A stretch of DNA of 64,000 bases. Origin: CAZADH01 sp964483805. Its GTDB lineage: Bacteria; Muiribacteriota; Ozemobacteria; Ozemobacterales; Ozemobacteraceae. The stretch is from positions 1-64,000 of the forward strand of contig CAZADH010000006.1 of assembly GCA_964483805.1 (NCBI GenBank). The letters are read 5' to 3'. The notes beneath the pieces are model-generated. The model was given only the letters and a program-made list of their open reading frames with translations, was not told where the DNA came from and did no database searches. A program made the position numbers and the translations under genes. Below are positions 24,468-33,628 of this stretch, in pieces (position 1 is the stretch's first letter; each line of letters opens with the position of its first letter).

Positions 24468-25457
24468 GTGAAGAAGTCGTTGCACCTGTTGTTCGCCGCC
24501 GTCATCGGTCTGGTCGCGGTTTTCGCGCCGATCCCGGTATCTGCTGCCGATGAGGCACCGACGTTCGGGTTCATCAATGTCAGCCAGGCCTTGCTGTTTC
24601 ACCCATTGATGCGCCACTTCGACACCACGCACAATCTCTTCCGCCCCGAGGCGTTGAACCGCAAAGAGCTTCCCAATCGCAAAGACGATCTGGCCAAAAT
24701 CGAGAAAGATCGCGAGGCGCGGGTCGAGGCGCGGGCGAAGCTCGAGAAAGAGCTGCAGGCCGCGGCGAAACAGTTCGGTGACGAACTGGCCGCCCTCGAT
24801 GCGCAAAGCACCCAGGTATCAACAACCAAGGGCACCGAACTGAAGAAAGCCCAGACCGGCACCGTAACCAAGAAACGCGGGCAGATCGAGACCGATTTCT
24901 GGAAGGTGCGCGAACGCATCCAGGGCGAGATGGCCAAACTCGACGGCGAGCTCGAGAAACTGGGTGAGCGCGGGCGTACCCTTCATCTGACCACCCCCGA
25001 AGAGACTGCGACCATCTTCAAGGTCATTCTCGATGACGTCTACAACAGCATCGATCAGGTTGCCAAGGCGTACAAACTGGCCTTCATCTTCAACAGTTCG
25101 TTCATCGTCAACCGGGTTCCTGCCAACCCGAAGTTCAGACCCGAAAACCCGATGGGTGCCTTTTTCGATCGCAAAGAGAGTCTCGGCAAAGAGGGGCTTT
25201 ACAAGCATGGCGCCGAGGGTATCCCGCCATTGATGATGACGCTTCGCTACTGGACCGGCTGTGGTGACTGGGTGTTCAAAAACACCAACGACCCGCGGCT
25301 CGACCGTCTGTTCATCCGCGGTGGCCACGACATGACCGGTGCTGTGGTCGACGCAATCTATCAGAAATACGGTATCGACAAGGCGCACCGAGAAACGGTC
25401 GTCGAGTTTTTCAACGCGATTTCGCAAGACAAAGATCTGAACCCGAACGCCCAGTGA
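24468..25457 (+). CDS. Periplasmic Skp/OmpH-like coiled-coil protein
   Basis: A 329-aa exported protein. The GTG at 24468 has GGAGG eight bases before it and gives a good signal peptide ending VSAAD. After the strand FGFINVSQALLFHP, a typical OmpH-family opening, residues about 70-190 form a long Lys/Glu/Ala-rich coiled coil (ARAKLEKELQAAAKQFGDEL). The last 130 residues return to a compact fold (AYKLAFIFNSSFIV, the OmpH end strand) with an added tail. Skp-like proteins chaperone outer-membrane proteins. At twice the size of Skp and set between pilins and a giant exported protein, it may be dedicated to them. Confidence 0.65.
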   Translation: MKKSLHLLFAAVIGLVAVFAPIPVSAADEAPTFGFINVSQALLFHPLMRHFDTTHNLFRPEALNRKELPNRKDDLAKIEKDREARVEARAKLEKELQAAAKQFGDELAALDAQSTQVSTTKGTELKKAQTGTVTKKRGQIETDFWKVRERIQGEMAKLDGELEKLGERGRTLHLTTPEETATIFKVILDDVYNSIDQVAKAYKLAFIFNSSFIVNRVPANPKFRPENPMGAFFDRKESLGKEGLYKHGAEGIPPLMMTLRYWTGCGDWVFKNTNDPRLDRLFIRGGHDMTGAVVDAIYQKYGIDKAHRETVVEFFNAISQDKDLNPNAQ

Positions 25458-25556
25458 GTTTGACGAGTAGCCTGGATTGATCGGCGCGAAGGGCAGCCAC
25501 GAACCCCGAGCTGCCCGGCGGCGTCTCTGTTTGTAGGAGCGAGGAGGGAGTAGGTT

Positions 25557-28500
25557 ATGGAGAACAACAAACGTCGCGGATTTCTGGCGCTGTTACTGGC
25601 AGTGTGTGTGCTGCTTCCCACGCTGGCGCAGGCAGCGGATGAGCCGTACAACGGGATCTCGTACGTGCTCGTACCGCGCGATTATAGCGGCCGCGAGGGC
25701 GTCTACCGCCTCAACGGTCGCATTGCGCCGTACAATCCAATTGGTGCGGGCGGGCAGCGGCTGTTCAATTTCTCGTTCACCGGTGGTACCAGCACGGTGA
25801 ACGGCCTGGCGGTCAGCCCCCTGGCCAAGCTGTATCTGTTTGTTTGTCCGCCCGCGACCGGCATCTATACCGATGTCACGCAGGTCGGTTGGTTGCCCGC
25901 AGGGACCTTCGCCGCCGATTCGCCGGCGTACATCAAGCTGATCGGCCAGCCCCACGACACGACACAACTTTCTCCCGACGTCAGTTCGACCATGGGCCAC
26001 CTCTGCTTCCCATGGGGAACGACCAATTACGACAACGACTTCTGGGATTATGGCCCCTCTTCGGGGTTCTCGACCCACAACATGTATAAAAAGGGAACCT
26101 TCACCGACGACGTCGGTAACGGCTACCAGTACAAATTCACCGCCTACGCGCCGACCACCCACACCAATGTCCCGCTCTGGAACGGCCCGGGCGGCGTCGG
26201 CATTCCGCATCCCACCGATACCTACAAGGTGGTACTGCCCAACAAGTGGGGCGGCATTTCCTGGTACTGCTTCGGTTCGCCCAACGCTCCCGCAGCGCAC
26301 AAAGGCAAACTCCTCGATGGAACGGGCGGTCTCCCGCTCTACACCCAGCAGCAGTTCCGCTTGTCCCCGTACAGCCCGGGTCCTGCGTGCAGCCCGTATT
26401 GGGACGCCATCTACATTTCGGCCGTTGTGCGTCGCGTTTACAAGAAGCGCGACCGCTCCCTCGATCTCTACTCGTATCTCGACAATGCGGCACCGCCCAA
26501 TGGCATGCCGGCGCTCGAACCGGGCGGGGCTGGGGTGTTGACCGCCACCGACCTGCAGATCACCGAAGAGTATGGCAAGTCGTGTGCCGACGGTTGTATT
26601 CCTGGTGGCGACCTGAATCCCGAGGCGGTCGCCAAGATCGAGTCGAACGTTCTGGTCATCACCTCGACGACCGGTCGTCGTTACGGTTTCAACCCGAATG
26701 GCGACAAGACTTCGGGCACCGCGGGAACCAACACCGCGTTGCGCGTCGTGGCTGACGGTCGCACCTACGGCATTGCGATGAACGGCACTGGGGTCGTGCG
26801 CAACATGGCCCATCTCACCTCGCGCGGCTTCAACCTGAACGGGATCAAGACCATGGGGGTTTCGTCGAACTTCAATCCGTTCGTCGCTCCCGCTGTTGGC
26901 GTCAATACATTGTCAACACCGCCTGATTTCATTTACGGTTCGCCCGCCGACAAGTTCGTCGTCCAGGATTCGTGGTGGGGCAACGGTGGTATCGCCTACG
27001 AGTATTACAAGCAAGACAACGGCACGAACCTCAAGGGGCACATCTACCGCTACGACTACCGCAACAGCGACACACCCAACCGTGAAGACGTCGGCTTCTT
27101 CTCGGGCGACATCGATGCGTTGGGTGTCGACGGTTACGGAACCCTGTACGTGCTGGCCACCGAACTCGATTGCGCCAACTCCCCCGACTGGCCCGATCCG
27201 GCCGGCGTGCCACTGGGGTACACCATCGGCGCGGTTTGGCCGAACGCCGCGATGCTGGCCGATCCCAACTACTTGACACACCAGTGGTACCGTGTCGACG
27301 GTTCCGGCAACAACGTCACCATCGCCGGACCCAGCGCGGTCAATGACTTCTGCGTGGTCACCTTCAAGCAGCGGATCAAGAAGCAGGGGCGTAAATACAA
27401 GACCAATATCGGCGGCGGTTTCCAACCTCCAGAAGACTGGGGCTTCGTCGATGTCGGTTTTGACGAGATCCAGCGCAACCTGCGTTTTGACGGCGGTTCG
27501 AGTTACAGTTGGGCCAATGCCTGGAACCACAAGCTCACCTCGATGGACAGCCGGTTGGCGGCAATCGAGGGTGAGTTTGCCGTGATCAACATCGCCACCG
27601 CACCAACCAACACCATCGCAGCCTCGTCCGGCCGCTGCGGTGTTGTCCGCCTGAACAAGACCACCCCGACGCTGACGATCGATCCGGGTCAGGTCATCAC
27701 CGAAGACCGCGACTGCGTGTTCAAACCCGAAGGTTACAAGCCGTTGCTGAGCGGCAACTACACCGATCTGAAGGACATGGGTGTTATCGTCGGCATCGGC
27801 CGCACCCGCGTCAACATGTTGCCGCCATATTTCTTCAATGAAGACGGCCTCGGCGCCGACGGCGGTTTCACCGATTCGTTGTTCGAGACCGACAGCGGCA
27901 CCCACAAAACCAGCATCAAATGGAACGTATCACTGGTCGACCAGTCTGGCACGCTCATCAAGCAGTACGTGACCAATGCCGCATCGAACTACGCCTCGAC
28001 CGACCCAGGTTTCGTGGGCGCCCCCTGGAACGCCACGTTTGACCGGTTCCAGCGGTATAAATACACGTTCCCTCAGCCCGGCAACTACAAGGTCTGGTGC
28101 GAGGTTACCCACAAGTATTTCGATTACAGCGCTCTCCCAACGGTCAACCCGCGGCCCAGCGATCTGGTCACCTGTATCCGCGACGTTACCATCGTCGGCA
28201 CGCCGGTCCTGTTCAAGGTCGAGAATGCTCTGGCCCTCAATCCCGAGCCACGCTACCTTTCGAATCTCCGCCTCGACAATCTGAACTACGCGCAGAAGAC
28301 ATTGCCGGCGTTCAACATCAGCGCGACGGGCAACGCCAATGCACCGGTTTACGATGTATTGCGCGGCGAGCCCCTCACTGGCCTGAAACTGTCGTTCGAC
28401 GTGCAGATGGTGCGCGATGCGAACCGCGACACCTCGGGGGCGTTCTCCACCTTCGACGGCATCGGCGCCTGGGATTACGACTCGATCTTCGTGCCGCCGA

Positions 28501-30467
28501 CGGTCGGCGGGCACGTGTACAACCATGTCGATGCAACGAACTTCAACGACACCTTCAACCCAGGCCGCCTGGCGTTTTCCGGTCTGGCCGACAAGAGTTC
28601 GTATGGAACCCGGGTCGACGAGGTGACGCCCTCGACGCAACCGTACATCGACAACAACGACCTGCGCGCCATGAAGTGGCGCCTCTATATGTATCCGGCG
28701 TATTCGCTGACCAACTCGAACGGCACGGCCATGGGTCCGACCTCGTGGTCACCGCCGGTTCCAGTGCCACCGGCGACGCCGGGAACGGCGCTGTCGGTTT
28801 CCAGTGATGCCGATCCGGCACTGGGCCTGCTCGTGTTGTCGGGCAACTGCTTTGGTGCGACAGTCAGCCGCAATGCGGCCACCCGCAACTACCATGTCAT
28901 CGTGAACATTCCGCCGACGGTCACGTTCAACACCCCGGCCGATCCCGCCTGTTACGTTCTGCGCCCCGAAATCGAAGCGCCGCGTGTGAAGTGGCGCAAC
29001 GTGCAAACGGTCAGCGATGCCACGAAGGGTCAGTATTACAGCATCGTGCCCGACCTCGATGCGGCCGGCAACCATCGCACCGAGGTGATCACGCACTATC
29101 CGCGCATCGGCGATGGACGTGTCTTCAACAATGAATCGTTCGAGTTCACCCCGGGTGGAGCGATTCTCGACCACTGGACAGTACGCGTGCATGACAACCT
29201 GCCGGTCGAGTCGATCCGGGAAATGGCCTCGATGATGCGCATGCAAACGACAGGCGATCCGGTCGAACCGGCCACATTCGGCTTCACGTTGCGCGACGAC
29301 AATCCCACAGCCGAGTTTGTCGGGTTCGGTGTCGAATACGAGATTCCCACCGCTCCGCGCGACCCGTCTCTGAAAACGTGGGCATCACCCATCGCGCCCA
29401 CCACGGCATTGACCGGGTATTATTCGAATCCGTACGCGTTGCCGCCGGGCCCCGATTTCGCCCTCAATTCGACCTACCGCATCACCGCCAGCTTCACAGG
29501 GATCATCGCCCGTTACGGTGACAACGGCGCCCCCAGCCACAGCGATCTCTTCAGCCCTGACTGCAACTACACCAACTGGATCGGCAGCCTGACGCTGAGC
29601 ATCAAGGGTGACCTGCGCGACGGTTACGAACTGACCGGCAACACCATGAGCGTTCACAGTTACGGGCGCACGGCGCCGCCGCCGTTGAACGCCACCAGCA
29701 CTTCGCTGATGCGCTTCGACAATGACCCGCCGAGCCTGTATCTCGACATCGTGGCGGCGTCCGAGAACAAGCGTTGGGAGTTCCGCGCCATCGAGAATGT
29801 CGTCGACACCCGTTGCTATCCGAAAGTTGCGGGCGAACTGAGTTCGATCGGGTTGTACAGCGCAGCCCGCACACTCGACGGCACGCCGCTGCCAGCAACA
29901 ACGGTGGCCACCGAGACGGTTCCGGGCAGCAGCGACTACCCGGTGGCCGGCCTGGGCGTGCCCCTGGTCGATATTGCCGCATGGCCCAGTGCGCGCACGA
30001 AGATCCCGGTGGTAAAAAAGTCGACGCGCATCATGGTGAACGCCATGGTTCTCGACAATGTCGACTATCGGCCAACCGGTGAACCGCATGTGTTCCGCAA
30101 TGCGCGTTTGATTGTCAGGAACAACGATCCGGTCGACGGTGTGCGCACGCTCTTCGATTCGTCGGCAAGCACCGAGACGGCATTCCCGCTCGATCCCGAC
30201 ACCACCAACCCGATCTGCAACTTCTCGCCGTTGCCCCCGCTGGCAGGCATGCCGATGGCACCGTACGGCGTTCTCAATTCCCGGTTCTACATCGACGTGC
30301 CGCAGCGCGTGTTGCCGGCCCAGACCCCGACCACAACCCAACAGCTCGAGTTGACCATGTCGGCCACTGACTCCTCCGGTAACGTTCGCACGCTGCGCGT
30401 GCCGATCATCGTCGTCGAGACCAACTTCGACGCCCGCGTGCTCGAGAGTTCCGAGAGCAAGCGGTAG
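25557..30467 (+). CDS. Giant exported protein of unknown function (1636 aa)
   Basis: The start has AGGAGGGAG upstream and a signal peptide ending TLAQAAD. No membrane anchor or sorting tail is visible; the end is RVLESSESKR. The first third has several cysteines (PGPACSPYWD, SCADGCIPGG) and a repeated theme of reading values from data (RRYGFNPNGDK, VDGYGTLYVLATELDC). The rest is beta-rich with Pro-rich linkers (about residue 1065: PPVPVPPATPG). It follows three minor pilins and a chaperone-like gene on the same strand, the place of PilY1 in minor-pilin operons, and has a similar size class. I see no PilY1 propeller motif, so this is a positional guess. Confidence 0.8.
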   Translation: MENNKRRGFLALLLAVCVLLPTLAQAADEPYNGISYVLVPRDYSGREGVYRLNGRIAPYNPIGAGGQRLFNFSFTGGTSTVNGLAVSPLAKLYLFVCPPATGIYTDVTQVGWLPAGTFAADSPAYIKLIGQPHDTTQLSPDVSSTMGHLCFPWGTTNYDNDFWDYGPSSGFSTHNMYKKGTFTDDVGNGYQYKFTAYAPTTHTNVPLWNGPGGVGIPHPTDTYKVVLPNKWGGISWYCFGSPNAPAAHKGKLLDGTGGLPLYTQQQFRLSPYSPGPACSPYWDAIYISAVVRRVYKKRDRSLDLYSYLDNAAPPNGMPALEPGGAGVLTATDLQITEEYGKSCADGCIPGGDLNPEAVAKIESNVLVITSTTGRRYGFNPNGDKTSGTAGTNTALRVVADGRTYGIAMNGTGVVRNMAHLTSRGFNLNGIKTMGVSSNFNPFVAPAVGVNTLSTPPDFIYGSPADKFVVQDSWWGNGGIAYEYYKQDNGTNLKGHIYRYDYRNSDTPNREDVGFFSGDIDALGVDGYGTLYVLATELDCANSPDWPDPAGVPLGYTIGAVWPNAAMLADPNYLTHQWYRVDGSGNNVTIAGPSAVNDFCVVTFKQRIKKQGRKYKTNIGGGFQPPEDWGFVDVGFDEIQRNLRFDGGSSYSWANAWNHKLTSMDSRLAAIEGEFAVINIATAPTNTIAASSGRCGVVRLNKTTPTLTIDPGQVITEDRDCVFKPEGYKPLLSGNYTDLKDMGVIVGIGRTRVNMLPPYFFNEDGLGADGGFTDSLFETDSGTHKTSIKWNVSLVDQSGTLIKQYVTNAASNYASTDPGFVGAPWNATFDRFQRYKYTFPQPGNYKVWCEVTHKYFDYSALPTVNPRPSDLVTCIRDVTIVGTPVLFKVENALALNPEPRYLSNLRLDNLNYAQKTLPAFNISATGNANAPVYDVLRGEPLTGLKLSFDVQMVRDANRDTSGAFSTFDGIGAWDYDSIFVPPTVGGHVYNHVDATNFNDTFNPGRLAFSGLADKSSYGTRVDEVTPSTQPYIDNNDLRAMKWRLYMYPAYSLTNSNGTAMGPTSWSPPVPVPPATPGTALSVSSDADPALGLLVLSGNCFGATVSRNAATRNYHVIVNIPPTVTFNTPADPACYVLRPEIEAPRVKWRNVQTVSDATKGQYYSIVPDLDAAGNHRTEVITHYPRIGDGRVFNNESFEFTPGGAILDHWTVRVHDNLPVESIREMASMMRMQTTGDPVEPATFGFTLRDDNPTAEFVGFGVEYEIPTAPRDPSLKTWASPIAPTTALTGYYSNPYALPPGPDFALNSTYRITASFTGIIARYGDNGAPSHSDLFSPDCNYTNWIGSLTLSIKGDLRDGYELTGNTMSVHSYGRTAPPPLNATSTSLMRFDNDPPSLYLDIVAASENKRWEFRAIENVVDTRCYPKVAGELSSIGLYSAARTLDGTPLPATTVATETVPGSSDYPVAGLGVPLVDIAAWPSARTKIPVVKKSTRIMVNAMVLDNVDYRPTGEPHVFRNARLIVRNNDPVDGVRTLFDSSASTETAFPLDPDTTNPICNFSPLPPLAGMPMAPYGVLNSRFYIDVPQRVLPAQTPTTTQQLELTMSATDSSGNVRTLRVPIIVVETNFDARVLESSESKR
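26904..26914. repeat. Copy of the dispersed AT-rich motif (AATACATTGTC)
   Basis: Encodes Asn-Thr-Leu-Ser as AAT-ACA-TTG-TCA within the giant protein gene, four AT-ending or rare codons in a row. Confidence 0.5.
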
Positions 30468-30473
30468 CGGTCT

Positions 30474-30502
30474 CGACCCGGGGGTCTGCGGACCCCGGGT
30501 CG
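30474..30502 (+). terminator. Stem-loop after the giant protein gene
   Basis: CGACCCGGGGGTC, loop TGCG, GACCCCGGGTCG. It is very stable but is not followed by a T-run. A second hairpin follows at 30531. Confidence 0.55.
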
Positions 30503-30530
30503 GTTCTCACAGTGAACCGTGTGTCCAGGG

Positions 30531-30565
30531 CAACCCGGCGGCATGAGCTGCCGGGTTGTCTTTTG
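30531..30565 (+). terminator. Rho-independent terminator
   Basis: CAACCCGGC pairs with GCCGGGTTG and is followed by TCTTTTG, just before the next gene. Confidence 0.75.
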
Positions 30566-30577
30566 TATGGTCATCGT

Positions 30578-31348
30578 ATGGCGTTTTTCCGGTCCTCCCT
30601 GCTGTGTTGCACGTTTCTGGCGCTGCTGCTGGTGTTGACCGAAGCGCCTTCGCCGGCCTGCGAGAGCGGGTTCTTCATTCCGGGCGAGTTTTCCGATCGC
30701 GTGCTCAAGATCGCAGCTCTCATCGATGAAACCCGGGTCAGACGGCAGATGGGCCATCCGGACCCCGAGGCCAACACCACGCAGATCGCCACCCGCTGGG
30801 TCGACTTCTATCTCGACCATGGCCCGACACCACCGGCCTCGCTGACGCCGGCGACTCCCGGTTGGGCCACCACCACCCGCTCGCTTGGTTACGCGATTCG
30901 CGAATTCTGCGATGCCGCCACCGATGCCACGGTCACCGCCGACATCGGCAGAATCATGATTCCGTTGCAAATCCTTGGTGACTTCGACCGGCTAAAGGAA
31001 ATACATACATTGTATGCCAGCGCCGCCGAGCAGATTGCGCGCCTGGACACCATGATCGCCGCGGCCGATGACACCGCCGCTGCGGCCATGCTGCGAAGCT
31101 CGGATGAAGACCATGCCACGGCCACCTTCGTGGCCCTCTGCCGCCTGCTGGCCCCCTTGTTCAGACCGTATCCAGAGTTCATCGGACCCCTCGGCGCCGT
31201 CTCGCGCCTCCTGGTGACCGACGAGGCCTTGCCGAATCAGATCGCCGACACCGCCGCCCGGACCGCACTGGCTGCCGCCGTCATCCGGGAGCGCCATCGC
31301 CGGATGCGGCAGATCCTCGAGTGGGTGCGGCCCCACGCCTTTCAGTGA
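30578..31348 (+). CDS. Exported helical protein of unknown function
   Basis: A 256-aa protein. Starting at the ATG at 30578 gives a signal peptide (FFRSSLLCCTFLALLLVLTEA) ending before PSPACESG. The mature part is almost all helix with repeated Ala-rich segments (IRTAL-like, AAADDTAAAAMLRSS). No motif is recognised. An AT-rich dispersed motif at 31005 encodes IHTLYA. It may be independent of the pilin set since two terminators precede it. Confidence 0.65.
   Translation: MAFFRSSLLCCTFLALLLVLTEAPSPACESGFFIPGEFSDRVLKIAALIDETRVRRQMGHPDPEANTTQIATRWVDFYLDHGPTPPASLTPATPGWATTTRSLGYAIREFCDAATDATVTADIGRIMIPLQILGDFDRLKEIHTLYASAAEQIARLDTMIAAADDTAAAAMLRSSDEDHATATFVALCRLLAPLFRPYPEFIGPLGAVSRLLVTDEALPNQIADTAARTALAAAVIRERHRRMRQILEWVRPHAFQ
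31005..31015. repeat. Best copy of the dispersed AT-rich motif (ATACATTGTAT)
   Basis: A near-perfect palindrome with flanking AATAC. It forces the codon series ATA-CAT-ACA-TTG-TAT in a gene that otherwise prefers ATC, ACC, CTG and TAC. Confidence 0.6.
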
Positions 31349-31499
31349 TGCGTCCTTTGGTGCGCCGCGATCGAGACGGCGGGCGACCTGCCGCAGACGT
31401 GCCGCAGCCGGTTTGCCATTGCCGGCGACTTCGCGTAACATGCTGCGCATTCCCAGCAATTGCGTTCTGCTGACCAAGTATTCGAGGAGGCCCCATCAG

Positions 31500-32498
31500 A
31501 TGATCCGCTCATTCCGCCGGGTTACCGGCTTCATGCTTGCCACCACGCTTTTCACATCGGCTCCTGCCTTTGCCGCTCCGCCGGCGGTCGCACCGGCGAC
31601 GCCCGCCCCGGCCGCCGCGAATGCCGCAACGACCGCGACGCCCCCGAAACCCGATGTTGCCATCGCCCAGGTGGTCGGCTTGTCGAACCAGATGATGATC
31701 ACCTTCATGGAGCGGTTCAAGGCAGGCGCATTCGACAAGTGCCGTGAGATCGCGCAGCAGATGATTCTGGGTGAAGAGAAGTACCAAGACACGGCGACCC
31801 AGGAGTTCAAAGCCTTCAACAACCCGTTCGAGAAGATGCTGCGCGAGCGGCGTTTGCAGCGCAGCGGCAAGACCATCACGGTGAACTGGGTGCAACAACC
31901 GATTGCCGACGGCCATTACTTCCTGGCGTTGCTGGCGCTGCAGGCCGGCGACCCTGAGAAGGCCGCGCAGGAAATCGACCGCGCCGTGTTCTGGAACCCA
32001 GTGCGGGCTGCGTTTTTCAACGAGAAAGCGTTCATTCTGCTCAACCAGAAGACACCGCGACTCCAGGATGCCCAGGTCGCCTACCTGTTTGCCCTCGAAC
32101 TCGCTGACAATCTCGAGGATTTCGCCGCCGCCCTGCGGGGCCTCGGGTTCATTTATGTCGAAAAGAACGAAGCAGACGTGGCACGGGCGTGTTATCTGCA
32201 GTCGATGGTATACGAACCCAAGAACGAGGCGGCCCGCAGCCAACTGGCACTGCTGACCGAGCACTTCCCGGGTATCGCCGAACGCGTGACACCGGCCGAG
32301 GCCCCGGGCATTCTCGCCAAACGCCAGATTCCCAGCAAGATCGACCCATTGCCCATACAGTTGTTGTCGGAGATGGCGGGCCGCGTCAGTGTCACGAGCA
32401 ACAAACGTGACGTGTTGGCGATTCTCAAGCGCATTCTCACGCTCGATCCGAGCAACGCCAAGGTTCGCCAGCAATTCGAAGCCCTCGGCGGCAAGTAG
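31500..32498 (+). CDS. Exported TPR-repeat protein
   Basis: A 332-aa protein with signal peptide (FMLATTLFTSAPAFA) and AGGAGG before the ATG. An Ala/Pro/Thr linker (residues about 25-50) precedes helical repeats: DGHYFLALLALQAGDPEKAAQ, EDFAAALRGLGFIYVEKNEAD and DVLAILKRILTLDPSNAKV are TPR-like. TPR proteins of this kind scaffold envelope complexes. Neighbours give no specific partner. Confidence 0.7.
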   Translation: MIRSFRRVTGFMLATTLFTSAPAFAAPPAVAPATPAPAAANAATTATPPKPDVAIAQVVGLSNQMMITFMERFKAGAFDKCREIAQQMILGEEKYQDTATQEFKAFNNPFEKMLRERRLQRSGKTITVNWVQQPIADGHYFLALLALQAGDPEKAAQEIDRAVFWNPVRAAFFNEKAFILLNQKTPRLQDAQVAYLFALELADNLEDFAAALRGLGFIYVEKNEADVARACYLQSMVYEPKNEAARSQLALLTEHFPGIAERVTPAEAPGILAKRQIPSKIDPLPIQLLSEMAGRVSVTSNKRDVLAILKRILTLDPSNAKVRQQFEALGGK

Positions 32499-32543
32499 CC
32501 GAGCGACACCGGCAGAGACCCCGATCCTGCCGCACCATGCCCG

Positions 32544-32571
32544 ACCCCGCGGCCCCTCGGCCGCGGGGTTC
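32544..32571 (+). terminator. Stem-loop after the TPR gene
   Basis: CCCCGCGGCCC and GGCCGCGGGG pair around a short loop, followed by TTCGTGCTTGTG. Confidence 0.6.
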
Positions 32572-32671
32572 GTGCTTGTGCTCACCCGCTGCGGATGCCG
32601 ATCAGAACCTTGACGGCCCGAGGGGCCGATGGTAGACTGGGCCGCGATTTAAAGCCACTTTCGGAGACCCA

Positions 32672-33628
32672 ATGATGACCGATGCCGTGCACCTCTATCC
32701 GATGTCCGAACGGCTCAATCTCGTGCACCGCCGCGACTTTGCGCGACTCCCTGCCAGCGGCTGGTCGATCAAACCGCTGCTGGACGCCCTGCCAGGCATT
32801 CACGCCGGCAAGAAGTTCCGCCAGGCCATCGACGCTCTGGCCACGGCGGCCAGGAATAAACACTTTGTATTGCTCGGCATGGGGGCCCACGTCATCAAGT
32901 GCGGCCTGACCCCGTATCTGGTGCGCCTCATGGAGGCAGGGGTCATCAAGCACATCGCCCTCAACGGTGCCGGCGCCATTCACGATTTCGAACTGGCCTA
33001 CGCCGGTGAAACGAGCGAAGACGTGGCCGTCGAACTGCCCAAGGGCCGGTTCGGTTTTGTCGACGAGACCGGGCGGTGGATGGCCGAGGCTCTCGTCCGC
33101 GGCACCGAGCGTGACCTGGGCATGGGCGTCGCGCTGGGCCGTTTCATCGATGGTGATCCCGGCCGGTTTGCCCATCGTGACGCCAGCTTGCTGTGGCATG
33201 CCTATCGCCTCGACGTGCCGGTATCGGTGCACGTGGCAATCGGCACCGACATCGTGCACCTGCATCCCGCCACCGACGGGGCCATCCTCGGCAAGGCCAC
33301 CCTGGCCGATTTCAACCTGTTCTGTGCCGGGGTGACCCGACTGGCCGCGGGTGTCTACTGGAACCTCGGCTCGGCCGTCATCCTGCCCGAGGTCTTTCTC
33401 AAAGCAGTCTCACGCGCCCACAACACCGGCCACCACCTCGAGGGCATGACCACGCTGAACATGGACATGCTCATGCAGTATCGCACCGCCGAGAACGTCG
33501 TCCGGCGGCCGAGCCTGGGTGTCGGCCTCGGCCTGCACCTGACGGGCCATCACGAGATCATGGTCCCGTTGCTGGCACTGGCCGTCCTCGAAGACTTGGC
33601 CGCTTCGGCCCCGGGAGCCCAGGCATGA
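32672..33628 (+). CDS. Deoxyhypusine-synthase-like NAD-binding protein
   Basis: A 318-aa protein similar to a bacterial branch of the deoxyhypusine synthase fold: GMGAHVIKCGLTPYLVRLMEAG followed by LNGAGAIHDFELAYAGETSEDV. Bacteria lack eIF5A, so the substrate is unknown; some relatives make homospermidine. The catalytic lysine of true DHS is not evident to me. The gene overlaps rfaE1 by ATGA and opens the heptose/Kdo cluster, which hints at a role in envelope assembly or at simple coupling. Confidence 0.6.
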   Translation: MMTDAVHLYPMSERLNLVHRRDFARLPASGWSIKPLLDALPGIHAGKKFRQAIDALATAARNKHFVLLGMGAHVIKCGLTPYLVRLMEAGVIKHIALNGAGAIHDFELAYAGETSEDVAVELPKGRFGFVDETGRWMAEALVRGTERDLGMGVALGRFIDGDPGRFAHRDASLLWHAYRLDVPVSVHVAIGTDIVHLHPATDGAILGKATLADFNLFCAGVTRLAAGVYWNLGSAVILPEVFLKAVSRAHNTGHHLEGMTTLNMDMLMQYRTAENVVRRPSLGVGLGLHLTGHHEIMVPLLALAVLEDLAASAPGAQA

